DNA of 64,000 bases from positions 124,001-188,000 of the forward strand of contig NZ_BCYT01000006.1 of NCBI RefSeq assembly GCF_001598335.1, given 5' to 3'. Below the pieces are notes generated by a model. That model saw nothing but the letters and a program-made list of their open reading frames with translations. It did no database searches and was not told the DNA's origin. This document shows, in pieces, positions 42,873-52,773 of the stretch (its first letter is position 1; every line of letters starts with the position of its first letter). Made by a program: the position numbers and the translations under genes. Origin of the DNA: Sphingobium abikonense NBRC 16140 (GTDB taxonomy: Bacteria; Pseudomonadota; Alphaproteobacteria; Sphingomonadales; Sphingomonadaceae).

Positions 42873-45839
42873 TCAGAAATTGACGCGAATGCCCGCGCCA
42901 TAGCGGGCATAGCCCGGCGAGGCGAAGAAGACATTCTGGTCACTGCGCAGATGGCCGCGGCGGCTGGACCCGGTAAGGTTGATCGCCTCGACAAAGGCGG
43001 TGTAGCCCTTCTTGAATTCCCAGCTCGCACTGGCGTCGACCTGACCATAGGCTTCGACATAATAGGGGTTGGGACCCGTGCCCGACAGGAACTCGTCGCG
43101 CCAGTTATAGGCGACACGCGCCTGAATGCCGTTCTTGTCATAGAAAAGGACGGCGTTGGCGCTGTCGGACAAACCGGTCAGCGCAAATTGTGCGACGCTG
43201 GACGGCTGGCTGTTGTCGTAGGTCGCGTCGCCCCGGACGATGGTATAGTTGAGGATGGTGCCAAAGCCCGTGTCCCAGAAATTATGCTGGATCGCGAATT
43301 CAAAGCCATAGAGATGGGCGGTCTGATCCGAATTGATCGGGGTCGTGACCTGGAAGTTTACCGGATTATCCTCGGGCAGGCCAAGTATCTTGCCGGTATA
43401 ATTGCCGGTGACAGGGTCGAAGCTCTGGATTTCCACCGACGAGGGATAGTTGGCGAAGATATAGTTGCGGATCGCCGTCGTGCTGGCGCCGGCGCCAAGC
43501 GCCGCGACCGCCGCCTGATAGCGCGGACCGTCTGCCGGGTTGGTGAGGCCGAAGGCGTCGGTATCGACCCGCGTGCTGGAAATGAAGTTGCTGACCCGCT
43601 TGTCGAAGAAGCCGACCGACAGATAGCTGGCCGGGGCATAATACCATTCGGCCGACAGGTCGATATTCTTGGACTTGTAGGGCAGCAGGCCCGGATTGCC
43701 GCGCGCGCCGGTGCCGCCGCCGATGCGGAACAGCTGGTCGAGCGTCTGGCCGCCCTGCATCGAGGCATAGTCGGGCCGGGTGATGGTATGGCTGTAGCTG
43801 GCGCGCAGCTTCACATTGTCGATCGGTTCGAAATCGACGTCGAAGGCGGGCAGCCAATTGTCGTAATCGCCCCGGAAGGTGGTGAAATCGCTGCCGCCGC
43901 CAAAGACCAGATTGAATTCGTTGATCGAAACCCATTCGGTTGCCGTCGGCACCGGCACCAGCGCCGATGATTTGATCTTGGTCTTTTCATAGCGCAGGCC
44001 GGCGCGGAAATGGGCCGGGCGATTGGCGACGTCGAATTCGAAATTGCCCTGAATATAGGGGGCGACGGTGCGTTCGCGAATGCGGCGGTCGACGGTGAAG
44101 GTGGAGAGGCAATTGCCGTCGCCGCCGCAGATGCCGTTCAGATCGTCGAGGAACGACACCATTTTTTCGAAGTTGAAGGTGTAGAATTGCTGGATCATCG
44201 CCGGGTCGCCGGCACCCGACACACCCTTGAACTTGTCGGGGATGCTGGTCAGCGTGAAAAGGTCATCGGGCATCTGTTCCTTGGTGGTGGAACCGGCCCA
44301 GGTGTCGTTCTGGATATAGCCATAGGCCGAACGCACCTTGTTCTCGATATAGGTCACGCCGAAATCGAGGCTGTCGAGGATCGAGTTATCGAAATCATAG
44401 CTGCCGCGCAGCTGCGCTTCGTTGATGCGATCCTTGAAATAGGCGTTGCGGAACGCATTGCCGGTCGCCTGGATATTGCTGGCGTCCAGCGGGTCGATAC
44501 CGTCATGCATGGTGACGGAAATGACAGGCAGATCCTTGGTATAATCGACCGTCTGGCTGGCGACGCCGAAAATGGCGGTGCCGACCGAGGTGCTGGTGCC
44601 ATAGGGATTGTTCGCGCCGGACTCTGCGGTCGAATGATGCGCGTCCAGTTCCAGGCGCAGGCCGCCGGGGCCGTCCCAGGCGATATTGCCGCCCAGCGAT
44701 TTGTTTTCAGACCGGTTTTCGGTCAGCGATCCCGAATAGGACAGGTCCTTGCCCTCATTGACGCCGAAGCGCTCGGTGTAGAAATTGGGACCGGCGACCG
44801 GACCGTCGGTCCAGCTGCTCGACACATCGTTGAAGTTGAACCAGATGCCGACGTTGGAATTGCGCACCTGAACGGTGTTGCGCGAATAGGTATAGTCGAT
44901 CGTCGCGGTCAGATTTTCCGCCGGGCGGACCTGAAGCACGACCTGCCCGTTCAGGCGCTCGCGGCTGATGTCGTTGAGGTCATAGCTGGCATTTTGCTGG
45001 ACCTGATAGACATCGTTGGGGCCGGGACGATTTTCGATATTGGCGAAGCGCGGATCGCCCTCCATCGGCAGCGAGCCCCAGTTATTTTCAGACCCCAGAT
45101 AGCCGTCGCGCCAGCCGACATTGGCTTGGTTCACGCTAGCCTTGCGCTTTTGCCACGAACCCGTGACGGCGATGCCGAACAGGCCATCGGCAAAGGTATC
45201 GGAAATGATGCCGGACAATTCAGGCGTGATCGGGTCGCTGTTGTTGCGCGAGCTGTCATAGACGCCCTTCACCGCGAAACTGCCGCGCAGGCCGGGACGA
45301 TCGAGCGGACGGGGGGTCTTGATATTGATGGTCGAGCCGATGCCGCCGGTCGGGAGCGTTGCGCGGCCGGACTTGTAGACTTCGACGCCCGCGACGCCTT
45401 CCGACGCCAGATTGGCGAAGTCGAAGGAGCGGCTGGCGGGCGCGCTGGCGCCGTCGCCCAGGCTGGATGTCGGCATCTGGCGGCCGTTCAGCAGCACCAG
45501 GTTGAATTCCGGGCCGAAGCCGCGAACGGTGACGGTAGACCCTTCGCCATTGGAGCGGTCAATCGACACGCCGGTAATGCGCTGAAGCGATTCCGCCAGG
45601 TTGGTGTCCGGAAATTTGCCGATATCCTCGGCTGAAATTGCATCGACCACGCCCTGCGCGTCGCGTTTGATATCCCGCGCGGCGGACAGGCTGGCGCGGA
45701 TGCCGGTGACGACGATTTCGGCGGGCTGGTCGTCCATCGCCGCGTCCTGCGCCAGCGCCGACTGGCTGCTGAACGCCATGGCCATGGCCGACGCGCCACA
45801 GACAAAAGCCGACACACGATGTGCTTTGGAAATGCGCAT
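42873..45839 (-). CDS. TonB-dependent receptor (TonB-Xanth-Caul type), glycan uptake
   Basis: A 988-residue outer-membrane receptor. A signal peptide (about 1-32, cut after SALA) precedes a short TonB-box-like EIVVTGIRASLSAARDIKR. The plug (about 55-170) has VVDAISAEDIGKFPDTNLAESLQRITGVSIDR and GPEFNLVLLNGRQMP; a 22-strand barrel follows and ends in GAGIRVNF with the terminal Phe. AGGGG stands before the ATG at 45839. It is the first gene of the glycan locus, under two LacI-type operators. Uptake of beta-glucan oligosaccharides is the probable function. Confidence 0.95.
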   Translation of the reverse strand: MRISKAHRVSAFVCGASAMAMAFSSQSALAQDAAMDDQPAEIVVTGIRASLSAARDIKRDAQGVVDAISAEDIGKFPDTNLAESLQRITGVSIDRSNGEGSTVTVRGFGPEFNLVLLNGRQMPTSSLGDGASAPASRSFDFANLASEGVAGVEVYKSGRATLPTGGIGSTINIKTPRPLDRPGLRGSFAVKGVYDSSRNNSDPITPELSGIISDTFADGLFGIAVTGSWQKRKASVNQANVGWRDGYLGSENNWGSLPMEGDPRFANIENRPGPNDVYQVQQNASYDLNDISRERLNGQVVLQVRPAENLTATIDYTYSRNTVQVRNSNVGIWFNFNDVSSSWTDGPVAGPNFYTERFGVNEGKDLSYSGSLTENRSENKSLGGNIAWDGPGGLRLELDAHHSTAESGANNPYGTSTSVGTAIFGVASQTVDYTKDLPVISVTMHDGIDPLDASNIQATGNAFRNAYFKDRINEAQLRGSYDFDNSILDSLDFGVTYIENKVRSAYGYIQNDTWAGSTTKEQMPDDLFTLTSIPDKFKGVSGAGDPAMIQQFYTFNFEKMVSFLDDLNGICGGDGNCLSTFTVDRRIRERTVAPYIQGNFEFDVANRPAHFRAGLRYEKTKIKSSALVPVPTATEWVSINEFNLVFGGGSDFTTFRGDYDNWLPAFDVDFEPIDNVKLRASYSHTITRPDYASMQGGQTLDQLFRIGGGTGARGNPGLLPYKSKNIDLSAEWYYAPASYLSVGFFDKRVSNFISSTRVDTDAFGLTNPADGPRYQAAVAALGAGASTTAIRNYIFANYPSSVEIQSFDPVTGNYTGKILGLPEDNPVNFQVTTPINSDQTAHLYGFEFAIQHNFWDTGFGTILNYTIVRGDATYDNSQPSSVAQFALTGLSDSANAVLFYDKNGIQARVAYNWRDEFLSGTGPNPYYVEAYGQVDASASWEFKKGYTAFVEAINLTGSSRRGHLRSDQNVFFASPGYARYGAGIRVNF

Positions 45840-45882
45840 ATATCCCCTCCCCGTGCCGCGACTCGGCATCTGGTGCGTTGTT

Positions 45883-45894
45883 GTGAACGTTCAC
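45883..45894. promoter_or_regulatory. LacI-type operator O1 (GTGAACGTTCAC)
   Basis: A perfect 12-bp palindrome with the central CG typical of LacI-family sites, 44 bp before the receptor ATG and overlapping the predicted -10 region. Confidence 0.75.
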
Positions 45895-45920
45895 CTATTT
45901 GATAACGTTCACTTGGTCAA
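45892..45920 (-). promoter_or_regulatory. Probable promoter of the receptor operon
   Basis: Minus-strand TTGACC (45920-45915) and TAGGTG (45897-45892) with a 17-nt spacer. The -35 fits well, the -10 poorly (3 of 6). Its placement between and over both operators fits repression by LacI. Confidence 0.45.
45901..45912. promoter_or_regulatory. LacI-type operator O2 (GATAACGTTCAC)
   Basis: Imperfect copy of O1, centred exactly 18 bp from it and lying inside the spacer of the predicted promoter. It shares the AACGTTCAC half with O1. Confidence 0.65.
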
Positions 45921-45972
45921 GCGGCGGGGAGGCTTGGGGCAGGGCGGGCTGCAATTTTTCAGAACCAAATGT

Positions 45973-46004
45973 GGGGCGGCCCACCGTCATGGTTGGGCCG
46001 CCCC
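45973..46004 (-). terminator. GC-rich hairpin downstream of the hemerythrin gene
   Basis: GGGGCGGCCCA and TGGGCCGCCCC form a perfect 11-bp stem with a 10-nt loop, 27 nt after the hemerythrin stop. It lacks a clear U-run but is of the kind common after alphaproteobacterial operons; it would isolate the receptor operon from the stress genes upstream. Confidence 0.6.
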
Positions 46005-46030
46005 GTGGTTATCATGCTATGCTATAGCCG

Positions 46031-46570
46031 TCAGGCCGGCGACATGGCGTATCGATCAAATTCCTCGCGGTATCGCTCGGTGATCATTGCCTGTTCTTCG
46101 GGCGAAGCATCCTTCGCCAGTTCCAGGAACCATGTGCCTTCCTCGGAATAGACATGATGGGCAACCGCGCCGCGAATATGCTCCAGCTTGTCGAGATAGT
46201 CCTGGCTCATCGGATCGAGCCGTTCGAGCAGGCCCATTTCCATCTTCGCGGCGGATTGCTCCTGATAGGCCAGTTCGGCATGGCCGACCTGCTTGTCGGC
46301 AGCGAGCGCCGGGTAGATTGCCGCTTCTTCCGCAATGGAATGACCGATGAGGCCAAGGGCAAGGCGCCTTTGCGCGTCGCGCCGCGCCGACGGTGTCGCG
46401 GCGGCTTTGACCGCTGCGAAGAGCGCCTCGATCTGTCGATGATGGTCGAGGATCTGCGACAGCCAGTCGCCGGGACGAGCGACCGCCTCGGCATCCTGCC
46501 GCGCCTTCACGCGCGCTTCTTCGCTTTCGGGCGGCGTCACCGCCGCAACGACCTTGTCGATGATGGACAT
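46031..46570 (-). CDS. Hemerythrin domain-containing protein
   Basis: A 179-residue four-helix protein. Diiron ligand candidates fit the hemerythrin pattern: His in LSQILDHHRQIEALFAAV, H-S-I-A-E-E in LIGHSIAEEAAIYPAL, and H-H-x3-E in VAHHVYSEEGTWFLEL. Oxygen, NO or iron sensing or storage are the family options. AGGAGG precedes the ATG at ideal spacing. It follows the catalase by 25 nt on the same strand and is probably in the same oxidative-stress transcript. Confidence 0.9.
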   Translation of the reverse strand: MSIIDKVVAAVTPPESEEARVKARQDAEAVARPGDWLSQILDHHRQIEALFAAVKAAATPSARRDAQRRLALGLIGHSIAEEAAIYPALAADKQVGHAELAYQEQSAAKMEMGLLERLDPMSQDYLDKLEHIRGAVAHHVYSEEGTWFLELAKDASPEEQAMITERYREEFDRYAMSPA

Positions 46571-46595
46571 GATATTCCTCCTTTGCGTTGGCGTT

Positions 46596-48755
46596 TCAGC
46601 TTGTCATGGCGTCGAGGTCGACCTTGGCTTCGCGGTCCCAGAAGCGCAGCGGTCCCAGCGCGGCGACAAAGGCCTTGGCATCGTCGGCGGATTCAAGGCC
46701 CATGCAGCCATCGTCCAGATCGTCCGCTATCCCGGCCTTGACCAGCAGTGGCCTGGTTTGGGGCGACAGGCCCATAAATTTGCAATGGGCAAAGGCGTCG
46801 GCAACGAAGTCCTTGGACGGCGCGTCCTTCGACAGCAGGCGCGCGCCTTCGTCCGACAGGATCACCGCGACCGCATCATACAGGACGGAGGGTCCGCCAT
46901 CGATCTTCTGCTGGGCGAGGAGCAGTGTGCCATCGCTCAGCGTCGCGCCGCCAATTTTGGGGGCGATCACTTCGCACAGGGCGTCCGCCGCCTTCACTGC
47001 ATCCATCAGCGCCTTCACAAGTCCCGCGTCCGCGCCATCGCTCACCAGCAGGCCAAGCTTACGGCCGGCGAATGTCTGCGGGCCGTTCTTGACGATGCTG
47101 AGCGCGTCGGACGGCGGCAGGTCGGTTTTGGGCGCAACGGCAGCCTTGGCCTTTTCGGGCAAGGCGAGGCCAAGCCCGTTGGCGACCGTATCGGCAAGGC
47201 CATCGTCGATATGCATCAGATGCGACAGCATGCGCGATCGGATGTCGGGCCGTTCCACTTTCGATAATTCAAACACCAGCGCGTCGCCGATATGTTTTTG
47301 TTCGATCGCCGTCTGGCTGACGTAGAATTGCCGCGCTTGGCTGTAATGGTCGGCGAAACTTTCCGGGCGGATGCGCAGCTTGTCGCCATCGGGCCTGGCA
47401 GCCACGCTGGTGAAGCCGCGCGCCGGGTATTCGCGCGGTCCGCCCTGCGCGGGGCCCCAGCTATTGGGCTCATAGTTGGCGCGGCCGGCGGGATTATGCA
47501 TGGCCATGTGCCCGTCCTGCTGGAAATGGGCGAAGGGACAGCGCGGCGCGTTGACCGGCAGGTGCGTGAAGTTGGGTGAGCCCAGTCGCTTCAATTGCGT
47601 GTCGAGATAGGAGAAATTGCGGCCCTGGAGCAGCGGGTCATTGGTGAAGTCGATTCCAGGCACGATATTTTGCGTGCAGAAGGCGACCTGTTCGGTGGTG
47701 GCGAAGAAATTGTCCACCAGCCGGTCGAGGACCAGGCGGCCGACGATCCGCACCGGCACCAGTTCCTCCGGAATGATCTTGGTCGCATCGAGCACGTCAA
47801 AGTCGAAATTGTCGGCAAAGTCCTGATCGAAAATCTGGACGCCCAACTCCCATTCCGGGAAATCCCCGGCGTCAATTGCGTCCCACAGGTCGCGGCGATG
47901 GAAATCTGGGTCAGCGCCGTTCAGCTTGACCGCCTCGTTCCAGACCACCGACTGAAGGCCGAGCTTGGGCTTCCAGTGGAATTTGACATAGGAGGATTGG
48001 CCGTCGGCATCGACCAGACGGAAGGTGTGGACGCCAAAGCCCTCCATCATGCGGAAGGAGCGCGGGATCGTCCGGTCCGACATGATCCACATGACCATGT
48101 GCATGCTTTCGGGGCTGAGGCTGATGAAGTCCCAGAAATTGTCATGGGCGGTCTGCGCCTGCGGAAAGCCGCGATCGGGCGCGGGCTTGGCGGCGTGGAT
48201 CAGGTCGGGGAATTTGATCGCGTCCTGGATGAAGAAGACCGGGATATTATTGCCGACAATGTCCCAATTGCCTTCCCTGGTATAAAGTTTGACGGCGAAG
48301 CCGCGCACGTCGCGGGCCACGTCTGGCGACCCTTTTGACCCTGCGACGGTGGAAAAGCGCACAAAGGCCTCGGTCTTTTCGCCGACGCGCTGGAAAATAT
48401 CGGCGCGGGTGACGTCGGACAGGCTTTCGGTCAGTTCGAAATAGCCATGCGCGCCATAGCCGCGGGCATGGACGACGCGCTCGGGAATCCGCTCATGATC
48501 GAAATGGAAGATTTTTTCGCGAAAGTGAAAATCCTCCAGCAGCGTCGGGCCGCGCGCACCCTGTTTCAGGCTGTTCTGGTCGTCCGCGACTGGAACCCCT
48601 TGCGACGTGGTGAGTGTCGCGCCGTCGTCCCGAACGCTCTGGCGGGTTTCGCCGCCCTGTCCCTGCTTTTCCTGGTAGCTGTCCGACTGATCGGGCGCGG
48701 CATCCTTCCCCTTGTTACCGGTGGGGACTGCATTGCTGCCTGTGTTCGTCGCCAT
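46596..48755 (-). CDS. katE: Large-subunit clade II catalase (HPII/KatE-like)
   Basis: A 719-residue haem catalase degrading hydrogen peroxide. The N-terminal 80 residues are polar and low-complexity. The core shows the distal His in [16 protein letters not shown], the Asn in [14 protein letters not shown], the phenylalanine-rich wall and the proximal Tyr in [14 protein letters not shown]. Residues from about 560 form the extra class-I glutamine-amidotransferase-like (DJ-1-like) domain found only in large catalases ([20 protein letters not shown]). ATG at 48755 follows GGAG; the open frame 54 residues longer is not catalase-like. No EcfG promoter with accepted spacing was found upstream. Confidence 0.95.
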   Translation of the reverse strand: MATNTGSNAVPTGNKGKDAAPDQSDSYQEKQGQGGETRQSVRDDGATLTTSQGVPVADDQNSLKQGARGPTLLEDFHFREKIFHFDHERIPERVVHARGYGAHGYFELTESLSDVTRADIFQRVGEKTEAFVRFSTVAGSKGSPDVARDVRGFAVKLYTREGNWDIVGNNIPVFFIQDAIKFPDLIHAAKPAPDRGFPQAQTAHDNFWDFISLSPESMHMVMWIMSDRTIPRSFRMMEGFGVHTFRLVDADGQSSYVKFHWKPKLGLQSVVWNEAVKLNGADPDFHRRDLWDAIDAGDFPEWELGVQIFDQDFADNFDFDVLDATKIIPEELVPVRIVGRLVLDRLVDNFFATTEQVAFCTQNIVPGIDFTNDPLLQGRNFSYLDTQLKRLGSPNFTHLPVNAPRCPFAHFQQDGHMAMHNPAGRANYEPNSWGPAQGGPREYPARGFTSVAARPDGDKLRIRPESFADHYSQARQFYVSQTAIEQKHIGDALVFELSKVERPDIRSRMLSHLMHIDDGLADTVANGLGLALPEKAKAAVAPKTDLPPSDALSIVKNGPQTFAGRKLGLLVSDGADAGLVKALMDAVKAADALCEVIAPKIGGATLSDGTLLLAQQKIDGGPSVLYDAVAVILSDEGARLLSKDAPSKDFVADAFAHCKFMGLSPQTRPLLVKAGIADDLDDGCMGLESADDAKAFVAALGPLRFWDREAKVDLDAMTS

Positions 48756-48889
48756 GGAAATCGATCTCCTGTCGGTCGTGATGACCCTGCGACCACGAAC
48801 AACCCGCGATGACCGATGTTTCCGACAGATACGGCGATATTGATGGAGGTTAGGACGATTGTCCTGGCCGAGACGCTCAGGCGATGCGG

Positions 48890-50851
48890 TCAGGCGGTGA
48901 CTGGCTGCACCTTCCAATAGGTTGCGTAGCGTTCATGGGCGATGCGGTAATAGGGGATCAGGCGCACCGGCGCGCCATCGGCCGCCGGGATCGTGAATTC
49001 CAGCGGACCGCCACCGGGCTTGACCTGCTCGGCCAGTCGCTCGGGATCGCCAGCAATATCGGGCACGGCTACGGCCCCATCATTATAGTCACCATATTTG
49101 CGTTCGTTGACGATGATGTCGGCGCCGGGTTCAAGCCCCTGCCGGCCGAGCGCGCCAGCCAGGACCAGCGGACCGTAGGTGAAGGCGACGATATCCGGCG
49201 CGGCCGGTGCGCGTTCGACCGCCGGCATCATGTCGAGGATAAGTTCGACCCGGTCGCCATCCCGCCACAGCCGCGCAACCTCCAGGAAGCGTCCCGGCGC
49301 GGTCGATCGCAGGACCTCCCGGCCGTTCACGCGCACCATGGCCGTGCGGCTCCAGCGCGGATGGCGCAGCTGCAACGCGATCTCGACCGGCGCGCGCAGC
49401 GTCCATCGCAGGTTGGTCGTTGGCGTTTCGGGGAAGGACGTCGTCTGCTCCAGCTGGGCACCCTTGTCCGCCCACCGGACGGAGGAGGGCACGAACAGGC
49501 TGACATAAAGCGATCGATCATCATGGAAATAAATGGAATCGCGATATTTGACGTGATTTTCCATGCCCGTGCCGGTGCAGCACCAGAAACTGTCCTCGGG
49601 CGTGTGGTAGAGCTTCATATATCCCGGCCGCGCGCCCTGGAAATAGGTGGCCATGCCGCTGTCGGGGTCCTGCGAGGCGAGGATACCGTTGTAGAGCGTG
49701 CGCTCATAATAATCGGCATAGTCGGCCTGCGGGTTCTGCATGAACAGCAGGCGGGCCAGTTTGAGCATGTTATGCTGGCAGCAGGTTTCGGAACCCTTGG
49801 CCGAAAAGACGTGGCTTTCAAAGTCGGCCATGGCAAAGAAATGTTCATTGTCGCCATGTCCACCCGTGGCAAAGGATCGGGTATGGGCGACGGTGCGAAA
49901 GAAGAAGTCGGCCGCCTTGGCATAGCGATCGTCGCCCGTTTCCTCATAGACGCGCTGGAATCCGACGATCTTGGGCACCTGCGTATTGGCGTGCATGCCG
50001 TCGAGCAAGTCCTTGCCCGCAACCAGCGGCTCCATCACCGCCTTGTGCGAGAAACGCTGCGCGAGCGTGCGATACGCCTCTGTCCCGGTCATGGCGTATA
50101 GATCGGCATAGATTTCGTTCATGCCGCCATGTTCGGTCGCCAGCATTGCTTCGAACTGCGCGTCGCTTAGCGGGCGTGTTGCAACGACACCCCAGTCGGC
50201 CAGGCGCAAGAGGACATCGCGGGCCTCCCTGCTGTCGGCAAGGAGCGCCGCGTCGCGCAACCCGGCATAAATTTTGTGCAGCGTGTACCAGGGCACACCG
50301 GTAATCGGTTCGCCATTGATGTGCCGCGCGACCAGGGCAGGGCCGTCGGGAAAGGCACATACCAGGCCCGACCGTGCCGCATCCTGACAGGCGGCCAATT
50401 CGCTGGCGATATAGTCGATGCGCTGTTTGAAGCGGCGGTCCTGCGTCGAGCGATAGGCCAGGGCGCAGGCGGACAGATAATGGCCTAGCGTATGCCCGTG
50501 GCAATTAATCTCTGCCCAGGTCGGCTCGGATTCCCATCCGCCATAGACCGGCGCCTTGGGCTTCAAGCCGGCGTTGATTCTGAAATTATGCAGCATCCGG
50601 TCGGGCGCCAGCCGCAACAGATAGGCCTCCGTCATGCGCTGGGCATGGAGGAACGGCCCATCGGTCAACGTGACATTGGCTATGTCGAAAGGCTTGAGGC
50701 GGGCGGGGCGCGCCGGTGGGGCGGGCGCGGTTAGCCCAAGGGCGAATGCTGGCCAGACCATTGTTCCCGCGCCAGCCATGACGGCCGCCGCGCCAGCGCC
50801 GCCCAGAAGGTCGCGCCGCGACGGGCCGGCACAGCATGGGGTCTTGGGCAC
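48890..50851 (-). CDS. GH127-type glycosidase (beta-L-arabinofuranosidase family), Tat-exported
   Basis: A 653-residue enzyme of the DUF1680/GH127 family. The N terminus is a twin-arginine signal ([17 protein letters not shown]), so it is exported folded. The zinc-cysteine active site is readable: SETCC (Glu355, Cys357) and SFWCCTGTG (Cys424, Cys425), the counterpart of the Zn-bound nucleophilic Cys in characterised members; Glu336 in GGHGDNEHF is the likely acid/base. An (alpha/alpha)6 barrel of about 440 residues is followed by beta-sandwich domains. It diverges from an MFS sugar transporter 235 bp away. Arabinoside specificity is family-level inference. Confidence 0.9.
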   Translation of the reverse strand: MPKTPCCAGPSRRDLLGGAGAAAVMAGAGTMVWPAFALGLTAPAPPARPARLKPFDIANVTLTDGPFLHAQRMTEAYLLRLAPDRMLHNFRINAGLKPKAPVYGGWESEPTWAEINCHGHTLGHYLSACALAYRSTQDRRFKQRIDYIASELAACQDAARSGLVCAFPDGPALVARHINGEPITGVPWYTLHKIYAGLRDAALLADSREARDVLLRLADWGVVATRPLSDAQFEAMLATEHGGMNEIYADLYAMTGTEAYRTLAQRFSHKAVMEPLVAGKDLLDGMHANTQVPKIVGFQRVYEETGDDRYAKAADFFFRTVAHTRSFATGGHGDNEHFFAMADFESHVFSAKGSETCCQHNMLKLARLLFMQNPQADYADYYERTLYNGILASQDPDSGMATYFQGARPGYMKLYHTPEDSFWCCTGTGMENHVKYRDSIYFHDDRSLYVSLFVPSSVRWADKGAQLEQTTSFPETPTTNLRWTLRAPVEIALQLRHPRWSRTAMVRVNGREVLRSTAPGRFLEVARLWRDGDRVELILDMMPAVERAPAAPDIVAFTYGPLVLAGALGRQGLEPGADIIVNERKYGDYNDGAVAVPDIAGDPERLAEQVKPGGGPLEFTIPAADGAPVRLIPYYRIAHERYATYWKVQPVTA

Positions 50852-51086
50852 GGAAACTCTCCTTCTGGCGGGCGCGTGGTGCGGCCTTGGAACAACACTA
50901 ACGCATTACTCATACATAATACAAGGCTTCGGCGGTGGCACAGCGGCGCTCAATCGGATGGGAGCGACCCGCTCAATGGCCCGATGTATTCGTATGCGTC
51001 CTTGTGTCCCGTGATCGCCCGTGCCAGCGCCTGGGGTTGGCGCAGGCGGCGCAAGGCCGGCCGCGAAGGGACGGGAAGGGAAAGGC

Positions 51087-52580
51087 ATGGACAAGCCGCG
51101 TCAGGGCTTTGCCGGGCTGTGGAATATCAGCTTCGGGTTTTTCGGCATCCAGATCGGCTTTGCCCTGCAAAATGCCAATATGAGCCGCGTCTTCCAGTCA
51201 CTGGGGTCCAGCATCGATGATCTGTCCGCTTTGTGGGTCGCCGCGCCACTGACAGGGCTGCTGGTGCAGCCGGTGATCGGCCACTTGTCGGACCGCACCT
51301 GGTTGGGAAGACTGGGGCGGCGGCGGCCCTATTTTCTGGCCGGCGCGATTTTGGCCGCAATCGCGCTGCTGGCGATGCCGCAAAGCCACGGCTTGATGAT
51401 GGCCGCCCTTCTGCTGTGGATGCTGGACGCCAGCCTCAATATCTCGATGGAGCCGTTTCGCGCCTTTGTCGGCGACATGCTGCGCAAGGACCAGCATGTC
51501 GCGGGTTATGCGGTGCAGACCGCGTTCATCGGCACCGGCGCGGTGGTGGGGTCGCTTTTCCCCTATGCGCTCGAACATCTGGGCGTTTCCAATGTCGCGG
51601 CGGCGGGTGAGGTGCCAGACACGGTGCGCTACAGCTTCTGGGCGGGGGGCGCGGCGCTGTTCGGCGCTGTGCTCTGGACCGTCCTGACGACGCGCGAATA
51701 CACCCCCGACCAATTGCGTGGCTTTGACGGCGGGGCCGATGTGCCTGCCGCCCCCGATCTGGCCGGACGCAGCATAGCCCCCTGCTGGGCCTGGGTCGGC
51801 GCGGGACTGATGATCGCCATGCTGGTCTATGCGTGGGGGATAGAAAAGGAAGTCTATCTGCTCGCCGCGTTACTTGCGGGCTATGGTTTTGCGAGCATGG
51901 CCGCGATCGCGCTGGCTCGCGCCGGGCGCGCCGACACTATGCTGGCGCATATCGTGGGCGACGTTTCCGCCATGCCGCCGATCATGCGGCGGCTGGCGGT
52001 CATCCAGTTTTTCAGCTGGTCGGCTCTGTTCATCATGTGGATCCATACCACCCCGGTCGTTGCCCAATATATGTTCGGGTCTGCCGATCCGGCGAGCGCC
52101 GCCTATCAGGCCGGCGGCAACTGGGTGGGTGTCCTGTTTTCCGTTTATAATGGCGTGGCGGCGGTGGCGGCGCTGACGCTGCTGCCCTGGGTCGCTCGGC
52201 GCATCGGCCAGGCCCATACGCACGCGCTGTGCCTGACCGCTGGCGCTTCCGGTTTCGCGAGCTTCCTGTTCGTGCGCGATCCCCATTGGCTGCTGCTGAG
52301 CGAAGTGGGCATCGGCATCGCCTGGGCGTCCATTCTGGCTATGCCCTATGCCATGCTGGCGTCCAGCCTGCCCGCGGCCAAGATCGGCATCTACATGGGC
52401 CTGTTCAACATCTTCGTCGTCTTGCCCCAGCTGCTGGTCGCGACGGTGATGGGGTCGATCATGAAGGCCTTTTTCCCCGGTGCGCCAATCTGGACGATGG
52501 CGTTTGCCGCCGTCACGCTATTGGTCGCGGCGGCTGCATCCTTGCGAGTCGGTGCGGAGCGGACAGCGCGAATCGGGTGA
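51087..52580 (+). CDS. MFS transporter, SLC45/sucrose-symporter-like (GPH group)
   Basis: A 497-residue transporter with about 12 membrane helices. It begins MDKPRQGFAGLWNISFGFFGIQIGFALQNANMSRVFQSLG, the characteristic opening of bacterial sugar:proton symporters of the MFS_2/SLC45 kind, followed by the TM2-3 loop GHLSDRTWLGRLGRRRPYF. ATG at 51087 follows GGGAAAGG; the longer frame is low-complexity. It is divergent from the GH127 glycosidase and likely imports its product or a related disaccharide. No LacI-type operator of the neighbouring glycan locus occurs in the shared promoter gap. Confidence 0.9.
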   Translation: MDKPRQGFAGLWNISFGFFGIQIGFALQNANMSRVFQSLGSSIDDLSALWVAAPLTGLLVQPVIGHLSDRTWLGRLGRRRPYFLAGAILAAIALLAMPQSHGLMMAALLLWMLDASLNISMEPFRAFVGDMLRKDQHVAGYAVQTAFIGTGAVVGSLFPYALEHLGVSNVAAAGEVPDTVRYSFWAGGAALFGAVLWTVLTTREYTPDQLRGFDGGADVPAAPDLAGRSIAPCWAWVGAGLMIAMLVYAWGIEKEVYLLAALLAGYGFASMAAIALARAGRADTMLAHIVGDVSAMPPIMRRLAVIQFFSWSALFIMWIHTTPVVAQYMFGSADPASAAYQAGGNWVGVLFSVYNGVAAVAALTLLPWVARRIGQAHTHALCLTAGASGFASFLFVRDPHWLLLSEVGIGIAWASILAMPYAMLASSLPAAKIGIYMGLFNIFVVLPQLLVATVMGSIMKAFFPGAPIWTMAFAAVTLLVAAAASLRVGAERTARIG

Positions 52581-52659
52581 GGCTGGCGGAAAATACCGAC
52601 GTCTTTTTCGCTACGGAAAAGGTTGCACTTTGCTACGATTGCACATTTTGCAACCGCCC

Positions 52660-52773
52660 AAACAGCTTTCGCACTTGCGGTAAAATTCATTTTAGATGAA
52701 AACCAACCTGCCTTTCAGGCATCCTCTCCTAAAAACTTTCACGGGCTGGTCTTCGGATCAGCCCGTTTTTTTA
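52660..52773 (+). ncRNA. Candidate small RNA ending in an intrinsic terminator
   Basis: A short hairpin (GCCT-TTC-AGGC, 52710-52720), then a single-stranded ATCCTCTCCTAAAAAC stretch able to pair with Shine-Dalgarno sequences, then the terminator stem. This layout fits anti-SD small RNAs of alphaproteobacteria. The 5' end is a guess, no firm promoter is visible, and it could instead be the 3' UTR of the MFS gene. Confidence 0.3.
52741..52773 (+). terminator. Rho-independent terminator with TTCG tetraloop
   Basis: An 11-bp stem (ACGGGCTGGTC / GATCAGCCCGT, one G-T wobble) closed by a TTCG loop and followed by seven T residues. This is the clearest intrinsic terminator in the window. Confidence 0.88.

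Noticed and set aside
42027..45635. Long plus-strand frames opposite SapC and the TonB receptor
   Set aside because: Shadows of the receptor gene; alternating repeats in it mirror beta-strand codons.
48756..48890. EcfG promoter for the catalase (GGAAA...GGTT)
   Set aside because: Mismatch in the -35 and a 14-nt spacer; not supportable.
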